This document shows, in pieces, positions 39,769-48,671 of a stretch of DNA of 64,000 nucleotides. Made by a program: the position numbers and the translations under genes. The number at the start of each line of letters is the position of its first letter. Position 1 is the first letter of the stretch. Source of the DNA: Mycolicibacterium mengxianglii (GTDB lineage Bacteria; Actinomycetota; Actinomycetes; Mycobacteriales; Mycobacteriaceae); NCBI RefSeq assembly GCF_015710575.1, contig NZ_CP065373.1, forward strand, positions 3,968,001 to 4,032,000. Direction: 5' to 3'. Under the pieces are notes generated by a model. It searched no databases. It worked only from the letters and a program-made list of their open reading frames with translations, and was not told where the DNA came from.

Positions 39769-40089
39769 ATTGCGCTGCCCTCCGTCGCGGCGGTGCCGAA
39801 CAGGTGGGCCCAAGCGTCTCGAGATCCGGGTTCCGCGCGCGGAGTCTCGCCGCTGGCAGGCGGGCGGGAGTGCAGTCTTCGGTGAAGTCATGGTCAGGCT
39901 TCCGTACCCACATCCCGGCCCGGACAAAACTCCGGGATCGCGCCCGCCGTCGGCCCGAGCCGGCGGCCTCGCCCGCGCGAGTCCAGACTCGGGCGGCGGT
40001 CGGGCTCGAATCGGTAACTCCTGGGGCGCAAGGAATTTGTCGAACGGCGCTCCCGGCCGCCTGCTTCTGCGCACCGCGACCGCGTTCCA

Positions 40090-40116
40090 CGCCCGGCGTT
40101 TCGCGCCCGGCGTTTC
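40090..40116 (+). repeat. Tandem 14-bp duplication at a SigF-like promoter
   Basis: CGCCCGGCGTTTC occurs twice (40090-40102 and 40104-40116) with one base between. The second copy supplies the GTTT (40112-40115) that, with a 15-bp spacer, precedes GGCTAT (40131-40136), a one-mismatch SigF -10, just 9 bp before the next start codon. Confidence 0.55.
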
Positions 40117-40136
40117 ACCGCCGGCGACGCGGCTAT
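40112..40136 (+). promoter_or_regulatory. SigF-like promoter of the acidic protein gene
   Basis: GTTT, 15-bp spacer, GGCTAT. If used, the transcript would begin about at the ATG, giving a leaderless mRNA, which is common in mycobacteria and would explain the absent ribosome binding site. Confidence 0.4.
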
Positions 40137-40145
40137 ACCAACGCC

Positions 40146-40337
40146 ATGTACGACAGCACTCCCTTCCCGGATGACGTTCCCGTCGACGATGCCGTCGAAC
40201 AACAGCAGCCGACGGCCGACCCGGCACCGGGCCCCGACCTTGCCGACGCCGACACCCCACTGGAAAGCGATCCGGGTGACTGGCAGGAGCAGAACCAGCC
40301 GCTCGACGACCCCGAACCGGAGGATGAACGGCGATGA
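40146..40337 (+). CDS. Small acidic protein, unknown
   Basis: 63 residues, about one third Asp/Glu and rich in Pro and Gln (VPVDDAVEQQQPTADPAPG). No hydrophobic core, so probably disordered. No Shine-Dalgarno; the start is the ATG of the conserved-looking MYDSTPFPDDVP just after a SigF-like -10. Sits among SigF-dependent stress genes. Family not recognised. Confidence 0.5.
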   Translation: MYDSTPFPDDVPVDDAVEQQQPTADPAPGPDLADADTPLESDPGDWQEQNQPLDDPEPEDERR

Positions 40338-40381
40338 CCTGGACAGGGTGATCCCCGCAACGACCCCAGCGTCGCCGGTAC

Positions 40382-40408
40382 GGTTTGGATTTTTTGACCG
40401 TTGGGAAC
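40382..40408 (+). promoter_or_regulatory. SigF-type promoter of the Rho_N-domain stress gene
   Basis: GGTTT (40382-40386), 16-bp spacer, GGGAAC (40403-40408): an excellent match to the SigF consensus. It is 59 bp upstream of the next gene and probably drives both it and the CsbD-like gene, up to the terminator at 40993. Confidence 0.65.
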
Positions 40409-40466
40409 ACTTCCCGCGCAGGGAAGCACCGATCTGTTACCCCGAATCCGCAAGGAGGAGGTAGAG

Positions 40467-40724
40467 ATGCCGAACTCATCGATCAAGAACGAGGGTCTCT
40501 ACGAGGACCTGCGCAAGCAGGGCAACTCCAAGGAGAAGGCCGCCCGGATATCCAATGCGGCTGCCGCAAAAGGTACTTCGAGCGTGGGACGCAAGGGCGG
40601 TGAGTCCGGCTCGTACGAGAGTTGGACCGTTCCCGAGCTCAAGAAGAGAGCCAAAGAGCTTGGGATTTCGGGTTATTCAGACAAGAACAAAGACCAGCTC
40701 GTCACCCTGCTGCGCGAGCACTGA
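40467..40724 (+). CDS. Small stress protein with Rho N-terminal (SAP-like) domain
   Basis: 85 residues. N-terminal half is KxGNSKEKAARISNAAA-like, as in the DUF7218 family; the C-terminal half WTVPELKKRAKELGISG..NKDQLVTLLREH is a Rho_N domain that can bind nucleic acid. Strong AAGGAGGA ribosome site. First gene of a two-gene SigF-driven unit with the CsbD-like gene. Confidence 0.8.
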   Translation: MPNSSIKNEGLYEDLRKQGNSKEKAARISNAAAAKGTSSVGRKGGESGSYESWTVPELKKRAKELGISGYSDKNKDQLVTLLREH

Positions 40725-40737
40725 CGAAAGGATGCAG

Positions 40738-40977
40738 ATGGCTGACAACAACAGCGGACCCGAAGAAGGCATCAAGGGCATCGTCGAGGACGTCAAGGGC
40801 AAGGCAAAAGAGACCATCGGCACGGTCACCGGCCGCGACGACCTGATCAACGAGGGCAAGGCCCAGCAGGACAAGGCTGAAGCCGAACGTGAAGCCGCGA
40901 AGAAGGAAGCCGAAGCCGAGGCCGCCCGCGGTGGCGCCAAAGCCGCAGAAAAGCGCCAGCAGGCATTCCAGCGCTGA
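40738..40977 (+). CDS. CsbD-family stress protein
   Basis: 79 residues. The N-terminal KGIVEDVKGKAKETIGTVTGRDDLINEGKAQQ (shown in parts) matches CsbD, a small general-stress protein; here the typical part is VKGKAKETIGTVTGRDDL. The rest is a Glu/Ala/Lys-rich helix likely to form a coiled coil. I chose the second ATG (MADNNSGPEE) because the first overlaps the AAAGGA ribosome site. Followed by a strong terminator. Confidence 0.85.
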   Translation: MADNNSGPEEGIKGIVEDVKGKAKETIGTVTGRDDLINEGKAQQDKAEAEREAAKKEAEAEAARGGAKAAEKRQQAFQR

Positions 40978-40992
40978 TCTCCCCACACATTC

Positions 40993-41024
40993 AAGAACCC
41001 CGGCGGGCAACCGCCGGGGTTCTT
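40993..41024 (+). terminator. Intrinsic terminator after the CsbD-like gene
   Basis: AAGAACCCCGGCGG, loop GCAA, CCGCCGGGGTTCTT, then T: a perfect 14-bp stem with a partial T run, 16 bp after the stop. It also lies 120 bp past the stop of the convergent membrane-protein gene and may work in both directions. Confidence 0.85.
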
Positions 41025-41143
41025 TGTGCACGCCGGGTCACACGCCGGGTGAAGCAAAATGCGCCCGCGGCGGCAGTCATCACCACCGCCGCGGGCGGGT
41101 GTCAGGTCTTCGCGGTAATCCGCGAGTGCGCAATGCCGAACCG

Positions 41144-41539
41144 TCAGCCGCCGAGGGCTGGGCCGGCCAGGGCCGGAAAGCCCATTGCCAGGGTCACCAG
41201 CATCACTGTCAACAGGAACCACCCGGCGCCTTGCCAACTCCAGAACTCTTCGCCCCCGCGCCACGCGCGGTAGGCGGACAGGAAGGCCCAGGCGACACCG
41301 GCGAGCAGGATCAACGGGGCGCCGAGCCCCAACATGGTCCGCTGCGGGATGCCACAGGCGGCGGTGTCCACGTCGAGGGCCTCCGTGCAGGTACTCACCC
41401 AGAGCGCAGCGACAACAAGAAATCCGACGCCGGCCGCTGCGGTCGCTGCAGCGAACCGCAGTGCACCACCAGCAGTCTGCGTCGTCCGATGGCGCTGGGT
41501 GACACGTGAACGCGTCGCCGAGGTGCGTGTGGCTACCAT
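41144..41539 (-). CDS. Membrane protein of the SigF locus (Rv3289c-like position)
   Basis: 131 residues with three hydrophobic segments: AAATAAAGVGFLVVAALWV, MLGLGAPLILLAGVAWAFL and GAGWFLLTVMLVTLAMGF; two Cys lie in the first loop (STCTEALDVDTAACG), on the side expected to be outside, where they could form a disulphide. Start MVATRTSATR follows GAAGGGA. The position between sigF and lat corresponds to Rv3289c of M. tuberculosis. Preceded by a perfect SigF-type promoter. Function unknown. Confidence 0.75.
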   Translation of the reverse strand: MVATRTSATRSRVTQRHRTTQTAGGALRFAAATAAAGVGFLVVAALWVSTCTEALDVDTAACGIPQRTMLGLGAPLILLAGVAWAFLSAYRAWRGGEEFWSWQGAGWFLLTVMLVTLAMGFPALAGPALGG

Positions 41540-41562
41540 TTCGTCCCTTCCGGTGCTCACCT

Positions 41563-41589
41563 TTACCCCTCATCCCTAGACCCAAAACC
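41563..41589 (-). promoter_or_regulatory. SigF-type promoter of the membrane-protein gene
   Basis: On the minus strand GGTTT (41585-41589), 16-bp spacer, GGGTAA (41563-41568): full match to the consensus, 24 bp before the start codon. Confidence 0.7.
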
Positions 41590-41711
41590 TTCACTGATGA
41601 AGTTATCGAATTGTTGCGGTGTCGCGGGCCCGAATGTGACGTCTTCGCTGCTATGGGTTCCTGGGTATCCGCTGCGCTGCGGCGTCGGGGCAGCTTGGCT
41701 AGCGTGGCCGG

Positions 41712-42545
41712 ATGGACCTCCACAGCGTCGAGGCCGTAGTCGTACCGACCTCACGGGAAGACGTCTGGCCGCTCGGCGCTCATGATGCCGTGCTCGCGGG
41801 CGGCACCTGGTTGTTTTCCGAGCCGCAGGTGGATATCCAGCGCCTGGTCGACATCACCCGGCTGGGCTGGCCGCCGGTGGTGGTCACCGGCAGTGGGGTG
41901 GAATTGGCGGCCACCTGCACCATCGACCGGGTGTCCCAGCTGTCCGAAGAACTGCCCCGGCAGCACCCGGAATGGGCGGCCGCTCCCCTGCTGCGGCACT
42001 GCTGTGACGCACTACTGGCGTCATTCAAAATCTGGCGCACCGCCACGGTGGGCGGCAATGTCTGTCTGTCCCTTCCTGCCGGGGCCATGATCTCGTTGCT
42101 GTCGGCACTGGACGGAATCCTCACCGTGTGGCGGCCCGACGGGTCGGACTACCAGATTGCGATCACCGACTTCGTCACCGGCAGTGCGACCAATGTCCTG
42201 TCCCCCGGCGAGCTGCTGCGGGCCGCCTCGGTGCCTGCCCACGCGCTGCGTGCGATGACGGCCTTCCGCCAGCTGGCCCCTTCGGCACTGGGTCGGTCCG
42301 GGATCGTGGTGATCGGCCGTCGTGACACCGAGCAGGACGGCGGCGGGTTCACGTTGTCCATCACCGCCGCCACGGTGCGCCCGTACGTATTCCGATTCGA
42401 CACCGTTCCCGGCGTCGGCGACCTACGCAGCGTGCATGCGGGCATTCCCGATGACGCGTGGACACGGGACGCGCACGGAGATCCCGACTGGCGACGCGGT
42501 GTGTCGTTGACGCTGGCGGAGCAGATCTGCGGAGAACTGAGGTGA
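41712..42545 (+). CDS. Xanthine dehydrogenase, FAD-binding subunit
   Basis: 277 residues of the CO-dehydrogenase/XDH FAD-subunit fold: PLGAHDAVLAGGTWL at the PP-loop, then FKIWRTATVGGNVCLSLPAGA, the second FAD motif (usually TLGGN). Passes electrons from the Fe-S centres to FAD and NAD. It overlaps the next gene by GTGA. Its gene pair completes the purine pathway whose later enzymes lie at 33.9-37.9 kb. Confidence 0.9.
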   Translation: MDLHSVEAVVVPTSREDVWPLGAHDAVLAGGTWLFSEPQVDIQRLVDITRLGWPPVVVTGSGVELAATCTIDRVSQLSEELPRQHPEWAAAPLLRHCCDALLASFKIWRTATVGGNVCLSLPAGAMISLLSALDGILTVWRPDGSDYQIAITDFVTGSATNVLSPGELLRAASVPAHALRAMTAFRQLAPSALGRSGIVVIGRRDTEQDGGGFTLSITAATVRPYVFRFDTVPGVGDLRSVHAGIPDDAWTRDAHGDPDWRRGVSLTLAEQICGELR

Positions 42546-45292
42546 CGGTGCGGATCAACGGCACCCCGGCAGCCGGCAGCCCCCGGCCGGGGCAGTGCCT
42601 GCGGACGTTCTTGCGCGACAACGGGCACTTCGAGGTCAAGAAGGGCTGCGACGCCGGCGACTGCGGTGCATGCTCGGTGCTGGTCGACGGCCAGCCGGTG
42701 CACTCCTGCGTGTTCCCGGCGTTTCGCGCTGACGATCACGATGTCACCACGGTGGCTGGTCTGGGCACACCCGAGGATCTGCATCCGATGCAGCGAAAGT
42801 TCTTGGAGGCGGCAGGTTTCCAGTGCGGTTTCTGCACGGCAGGCATGGTGACCACCAGCGCCGCGCTGACGGAGGAACAGCTGGCCGATCTGGCCCGCAG
42901 TTTGAAGGGCAACCTGTGCCGGTGTACCGGTTACCGGCCGATCACCGATGCACTGCGCGGAGCGTCCAACACCGAGAAGCCGGCGCAGGGTGCCGATGTC
43001 GGCCGGTCGCTCGGCGCCCCCGCGGGAATCCGGGTCGTCACGGGAACCGAGCAGTACACGATGGACTTCACCGTGCCCGGGTTGCTGCACCTGGCGGTAC
43101 TGCCCAGCAAGGTGGCGCATGCGCGGATCCGCCGCATCGACACCTCTGCCGCCGAGGCGATCGAGGGCGTGCGCCTGGTCTTGACCCATCGCGACAGCCC
43201 GCCGGTGGCGTTCTCCACGGCACGCCACGAGAACCGACTCGACGACCCCGATGACACCTACGTCCTCGATGACACCGTCCGGTTCGTCGGGCAGCGGGTA
43301 GCGGCCGTCGTTGCCGATGATCTGGCGACCGCGGAGCGGGCCTGCCGCGCCATCGTCGTCGACTACGAGGAACTCCCCGCGGTCTTCGACCCGGATCTGG
43401 CCCGCCGGCCGGAGGCCCCGCAACTGCACCCCGGCAAGGGACCGGAAAGCCGCATTGCCGATCCGTCGCGCAATGTCGTTGCCGAGTTACACGGCGAGGT
43501 CGGCGATCTCGACGCGGGGGTGGCCGCAGCGCACTCCGGCGGGGGCGCGGTGGTGACGGGCCGGTGGCACACCCAGCGGGTGCAGCACAGCCATCTGGAA
43601 ACCCACGGCTGCACCGGCTGGCTGGAAGAGCCCGCGCACGACGGCCCGGAGCGGCGCACCAGGGGCCGGTTGGTCATCCGCAGCAGTACGCAGGTGCCGT
43701 TCCTGGTGCGCGACGAGCTGTGCCATCTGTTCGGCCTCGACCGCGACGAGGTGCAGGTGTTCACCAAGCGGGTGGGCGGCGGTTTCGGCGCCAAGCAGGA
43801 GATGCTCACCGAAGACCTGGTGGCACTGGCTGTGCTGAAGCTCGGGGCGCCGGTCCGCTACGAGTTCACCCGTAGCGACCAGTTCACCGTCGCGCCGTGT
43901 CGGCACCCGTTCCGCATCGACGTCACCGTCGCCGCCGACGGTCGCGGTGTGCTGACCGCGCTCGGGGTCGAGGTGCTGGTCGATGCGGGGGCGTACGGCA
44001 ACCACACCCCGGGGGTGATGTTCCACGGCTGCGGAGAATCCCTGTCGTTGTACCGCTGCCCGAACAAACGGGTCGATGCCCAGGCCGTCTACACCAACAA
44101 CCTTCCTTCGGGAGCGTTCCGCGGATACGGCTTGTCGCAGATGATCTTCGCCATCGAATCGGCCATCGACGAGCTGGCTCGGGAACTGGGTCTCGATCCG
44201 TTCGAGATGCGGCGGCGCAACGTGGTGGTCCCGGGTGACGACTTCGTCGATTCTCATGTCGCCCACGATGATCTGACCTTCGGTAGTTACGGTCTGGACC
44301 AGTGCCTGGATCTGGTAGAGGCCGAGCTGCACTCGGGTGCCGGCGCGCAGGCACCCGCCGGATGGCAGGTGGGCACCGGCATGGCCGCGGCGATGATCGC
44401 GACCGTTCCCCCGCGCGGACATTTCGCCGACGCCACGGTGACCACCTCGGGCGACGACACCTACACCCTGTCGGTCGGTACCACCGAGTTCGGCAACGGC
44501 ACCTCTACGGTGCACACCCAACTGGCCGCCAACGAGCTGCGCACCACCGTCGACCGGATCCTGTTGCGCCAGTCCGATACCGACGCGGCAGGCCATGACA
44601 CCGGCGCGTTCGGTTCCGCCGGAACCGTGGTGGCCGGTCTGGCGGTGCAACGGGCCTGTGCGGAGCTGCGGACCCGCCTCATCGAGGCGGCGGCGGTCAT
44701 CGCCGGCGTGTCTGCCAACGCCTGTGAACTGGGCCCGCACGGTGTGCAGTGCCGGGAGCGGTTCATCGACTTCGCCGAACTCACTGCTGCCGGTCCGGTC
44801 GTGGGCGCCGGACGCCACGACGGCACGCCGCGGTCGGTGGCATTCAATGTGCAGGGATTTCGGGTGGCGGTCGACGCCGACACCGGCGTGGTGCGGATCC
44901 TGCAGTCGGTACAGGCGGCCGACGCCGGGGTGGTGATCAACCCTCAGCAGTGCCGCGGACAGGTGGAAGGTGGTGTCGCACAAGCGATCGGCGGCGCCCT
45001 CTACGAACAAATGGTGGTGGGTGCCAGCGGCGAGGTGACCACCGCAACGCTGCGCAACTACCACATTCCGCAGCTCGCCGACCTACCGGTGACCGAGGTG
45101 TTCTTCGCCGACACCTATGACGAGATGGGCCCGATGGGCGCGAAATCGATGAGCGAATCACCGTACAACCCGGTGGCTCCAGCACTGGCAAACGCCATCC
45201 GCGATGCGACGGGGGTGCGACTCCACCAGTTGCCGATGACACCCGCCCGGGTGTGGCGGGCGTTGAGGACAGCCCCGGCAGCCGCGGGTTAG
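42542..45292 (+). CDS. Xanthine dehydrogenase, fused [2Fe-2S] and molybdopterin subunit
   Basis: 916 residues joining the small Fe-S chain to the large Moco chain. Residues ~1-150: plant-ferredoxin cluster CDAGDCGACSVLVDGQPVHSC and the second cluster CGFCTAG...CRCTGY. Residues ~165-916: molybdopterin domain with GGGFGAKQEM, GAFRGYGLSQMIFAIES and, near the end, GAKSMSESPYNP, where the last Glu fits the catalytic Glu of GxxGE. Oxidises hypoxanthine/xanthine to urate. The start is the GTG overlapping the FAD-subunit stop. Purine specificity is inferred from the neighbouring urate genes. Confidence 0.9.
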   Translation: MTVRINGTPAAGSPRPGQCLRTFLRDNGHFEVKKGCDAGDCGACSVLVDGQPVHSCVFPAFRADDHDVTTVAGLGTPEDLHPMQRKFLEAAGFQCGFCTAGMVTTSAALTEEQLADLARSLKGNLCRCTGYRPITDALRGASNTEKPAQGADVGRSLGAPAGIRVVTGTEQYTMDFTVPGLLHLAVLPSKVAHARIRRIDTSAAEAIEGVRLVLTHRDSPPVAFSTARHENRLDDPDDTYVLDDTVRFVGQRVAAVVADDLATAERACRAIVVDYEELPAVFDPDLARRPEAPQLHPGKGPESRIADPSRNVVAELHGEVGDLDAGVAAAHSGGGAVVTGRWHTQRVQHSHLETHGCTGWLEEPAHDGPERRTRGRLVIRSSTQVPFLVRDELCHLFGLDRDEVQVFTKRVGGGFGAKQEMLTEDLVALAVLKLGAPVRYEFTRSDQFTVAPCRHPFRIDVTVAADGRGVLTALGVEVLVDAGAYGNHTPGVMFHGCGESLSLYRCPNKRVDAQAVYTNNLPSGAFRGYGLSQMIFAIESAIDELARELGLDPFEMRRRNVVVPGDDFVDSHVAHDDLTFGSYGLDQCLDLVEAELHSGAGAQAPAGWQVGTGMAAAMIATVPPRGHFADATVTTSGDDTYTLSVGTTEFGNGTSTVHTQLAANELRTTVDRILLRQSDTDAAGHDTGAFGSAGTVVAGLAVQRACAELRTRLIEAAAVIAGVSANACELGPHGVQCRERFIDFAELTAAGPVVGAGRHDGTPRSVAFNVQGFRVAVDADTGVVRILQSVQAADAGVVINPQQCRGQVEGGVAQAIGGALYEQMVVGASGEVTTATLRNYHIPQLADLPVTEVFFADTYDEMGPMGAKSMSESPYNPVAPALANAIRDATGVRLHQLPMTPARVWRALRTAPAAAG

Positions 45293-45912
45293 AGTCCGCG
45301 CTTGGCCGATTTCACCTGCGCCACAGCGGCTTCGTCGCCGGTGAACTCCACCCGGACGGCGTCGCGCCCGAAGGCGTACAACAGCAACTCCTGAGGTTCT
45401 CCGGTGATGACCACTTCGGGGCCGGTGCCGACGGTGGCCAGGGTGCGGCCGTCCGGGGTGCGCAAGATCAGCCTGGCCGGCACCTTCGACAGCGCGATCT
45501 TGCTGAGCATCGGCAAGGACCGTAACAGCGCGGCCACCGTCGCCGAGTCCAGTTGTCTTGGCTCCCAGCCCAGTTCGGCCCGCCGCACATCCTCGTTATG
45601 AACGAACAGCTCGGTGACGTTGATCAGCGGGTCCAACAGCTTGAACGGCGAGTAGATGGGCGGGCCGGCCGCGATCTTGTCCACCAGTTCTGGCCACGGC
45701 GTGGTCTCCGCGATCTTGTCCTGCACCTTGGCGGTGTACCCGGACAGCGGGGGGAACATGATGCCGGGGGCGGCGTCGAGGCGACGCTCCCGCAGCACCA
45801 GGTGGGCGGCGAGATCACGGGCGCTCCAGCCCGCACACAGTGTCGCGGCATCCGGTCCGGCTGTGCGGAAGGTCTCGACGAGTGCGGCGCGCTCGCGCTT
45901 GGCGACAGTCAT
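45289..45912 (-). CDS. TIGR03085 / mycothiol-dependent maleylpyruvate-isomerase-like protein
   Basis: 207 residues of the DinB/MDMPI superfamily. The N-terminal ALVETFRTAGPDAATLCAGWSARDLAAHLVLRE has the family's WSARDLAAHL metal-binding His; a second candidate His lies in VTELFVHNEDVRR. Members bind a divalent metal and often use mycothiol. Substrate unknown. It converges with the XDH gene (stops overlap by 3 bp). Confidence 0.85.
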   Translation of the reverse strand: MTVAKRERAALVETFRTAGPDAATLCAGWSARDLAAHLVLRERRLDAAPGIMFPPLSGYTAKVQDKIAETTPWPELVDKIAAGPPIYSPFKLLDPLINVTELFVHNEDVRRAELGWEPRQLDSATVAALLRSLPMLSKIALSKVPARLILRTPDGRTLATVGTGPEVVITGEPQELLLYAFGRDAVRVEFTGDEAAVAQVKSAKRGL

Positions 45913-45977
45913 GGCCCCACAGTAGGCACACCGCGCCCCGGCGCGCACGGCCGAGACACCCGCCGGTGGTGTCGGGG

Positions 45978-46530
45978 GTGGACTCTACGATCGTGGCCGT
46001 GCTCAAGGTGCGGGTCTTGCTGGTGCTCAGCGCGGTTGCCGGTATCGCGGCGTACTGCCTGGGGGCGAGCCCGTGGCGCAGCCTGCTGATCGCCGCCGCC
46101 TCGCCCGTCGTGCTGCTGCTCGCGCCGCGGTTCATCGCCGGGGCGCTGCGCGGTGCGGCCACCCCGAGTGCACGCGAACACCCCACCGAGGCCATGTCGG
46201 GCACCGAATTCGAAGACTATGTCGCCGGTATCGCCCGCAGCTGTGGAGTTCCGGTCATCATGACCCCGTTGACAGGCGACTGGGGGGTGGACCTGATACT
46301 GGGCCGGCGGCCGGATCGTGTTGCGGTGCAGTGCAAACGGTTGGGTCGCCCGGTCGGCCCCGGCGCCGTCCAGGAGGTGGTGGCCGGGGCGCCCATGCAG
46401 GACTGCAGCCGCACCATGGTGGTGTCCAACCAGGAGTTCACTCCGGCAGCCCGGCGGCTCGCCGACCTGCATGGCTGCGTACTCGTCGGCGGGGCCGAGC
46501 TACCCCGGCTACGGGCCGAGATCCGCCGGG

Positions 46531-46559
<29 letters not shown>
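45978..46559 (+). CDS. Membrane-linked Mrr-type restriction-endonuclease-fold protein
   Basis: About 193 residues. Two N-terminal hydrophobic segments (VLLVLSAVAGIAAYCLGA; LLIAAASPVVLLLAPRFIAGAL) precede a nuclease-fold domain with MSGTEFEDYVAGIARSCG, Asp in GDWGVDLILG and the QCKRL of the PD-(D/E)xK (Mrr, Q-x-K) active site. The start is uncertain: GTG codons at 45978, 45993 and 45999 are all possible. Its end overlaps lat by 29 bp tail to tail. No methylase is nearby, so it is more likely a DNA-quality or defence nuclease than a classical restriction system. Confidence 0.75.
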
Positions 46560-47883
<1,324 letters not shown>

Positions 47884-47889
47884 GGCCGC

Positions 47890-47906
47890 AATATTAGCGG
47901 AATATT
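47890..47906. promoter_or_regulatory. AATATT pair in the lat promoter
   Basis: AATATT at 47890-47895 and 47901-47906, 11 bp apart centre to centre, one helical turn, starting 7 bp upstream of the lat start codon. AT-rich in a very GC-rich region. A plausible binding site for LrpA, whose gene is next door. Confidence 0.4.
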
Positions 47907-47978
47907 TACGGCCTTTGTCCAGTCATATCGGATTTCATCCGGTCACCCTCGCGCCATGATGGCTGGATCCCCCCTTCG

Positions 47979-48036
47979 CGAGCAGACGCAAACTCGGGTT
48001 GAACAGGGCCGATCCGGATGAGTTCGCGTCTGCTCG
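47979..48036. repeat. Long inverted repeat between lrpA and lat
   Basis: A 17-nt arm (47979-47995, beginning CGAGCAGACGC) is complementary to 48020-48036 with one mismatch, with a 24-nt loop. It sits about 100 bp upstream of lat, after the lrpA terminator. Could be an operator, a leader structure or a remnant repeat. Confidence 0.55.
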
Positions 48037-48084
48037 CCGACGGACTGCAGCGTCAAAATGCCGCTGGAACGGCGATCAGGCCGG

Positions 48085-48112
48085 AAAATTTACGGCAGAC
48101 ATTGCCTGCCGT
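48085..48112 (-). terminator. Terminator overlapping the lrpA stop codon
   Basis: On the minus strand ACGGCAG, 7-nt loop, CTGCCGT, followed by AAATTTT. The stem uses the last lrpA codons and its TAA. Probably separates the lrpA and lat messages. Confidence 0.6.
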
Positions 48113-48548
48113 CGTAAAACGTCTGTAGGATGATCGTGCTTCGCGTCCGAACGTTCGCCGCGGTCCGGATCTGCTGCAAGAGATCCTCCAGAGCACGCGC
48201 CGACCCGACACGAACCAGCAGCACGTAACTTTCCTCGCCGGCCACCGAGTGACACGCCTCGATGGCGTCGATGTGCTCCAGCCGGGCAGGGGCATCATCG
48301 GGTTGAGACGGATCAAGAGGGGTGATGGCGACGAACGCCGAGAGCATGTGCCCGACAGCTTCCGGGTTGATCCGCGCGGTATACCCCTGCACCACCCCAC
48401 GGGCTTCGAGGCGGCGCACCCGGGATTGCACCGCCGACACCGACAGCCCGGCCGTACTCGCCAGATGCGCCAAGGTCGCGCGCCCATCGGCGACCAGCTC
48501 GCGCACCAGCGCTTTGTCGATGTCATCGAGATGCTCGGCGTCGCCCAC
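48090..48548 (-). CDS. lrpA: Lrp/AsnC-family regulator LrpA
   Basis: 152 residues. The N-terminal winged HTH is DIDKALVRELVADGRATLAHLA and GLSVSAVQSRVRRLEARGVV; the C-terminal RAM domain binds amino acids (ACHSVAGEESYVLLVRV). Equivalent to Rv3291c, which is reported to bind lysine and other ligands and act at lat. GTG start. Its last codons form the first arm of a terminator hairpin. Confidence 0.93.
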   Translation of the reverse strand: MGDAEHLDDIDKALVRELVADGRATLAHLASTAGLSVSAVQSRVRRLEARGVVQGYTARINPEAVGHMLSAFVAITPLDPSQPDDAPARLEHIDAIEACHSVAGEESYVLLVRVGSARALEDLLQQIRTAANVRTRSTIILQTFYDGRQCLP

Positions 48549-48671
48549 CGCCGGAGACTATCGCAGGATCCCGTCGACGTGAACCGCCGCCGGTAGCCGA
48601 AATCTGAGAGCTCAGGGCACATTTTGCCGCGATGCCTCCGACCCTTACACGCTCTACGAGAAAGCGGCATC

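Larger units (their letters stand above)
39711..40145. other. rsbW to acidic-protein intergenic region, 435 bp
   Basis: No coding sequence that I trust: open frames here are GC-skewed shadows without start sites, and usfY, expected next to usfX in M. tuberculosis, is not recognised. It carries the rsbW promoter, a small hairpin (CGAGT-CCAG-ACTCG near 39978), and a tandem duplication close to 40090-40116. Confidence 0.55.
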
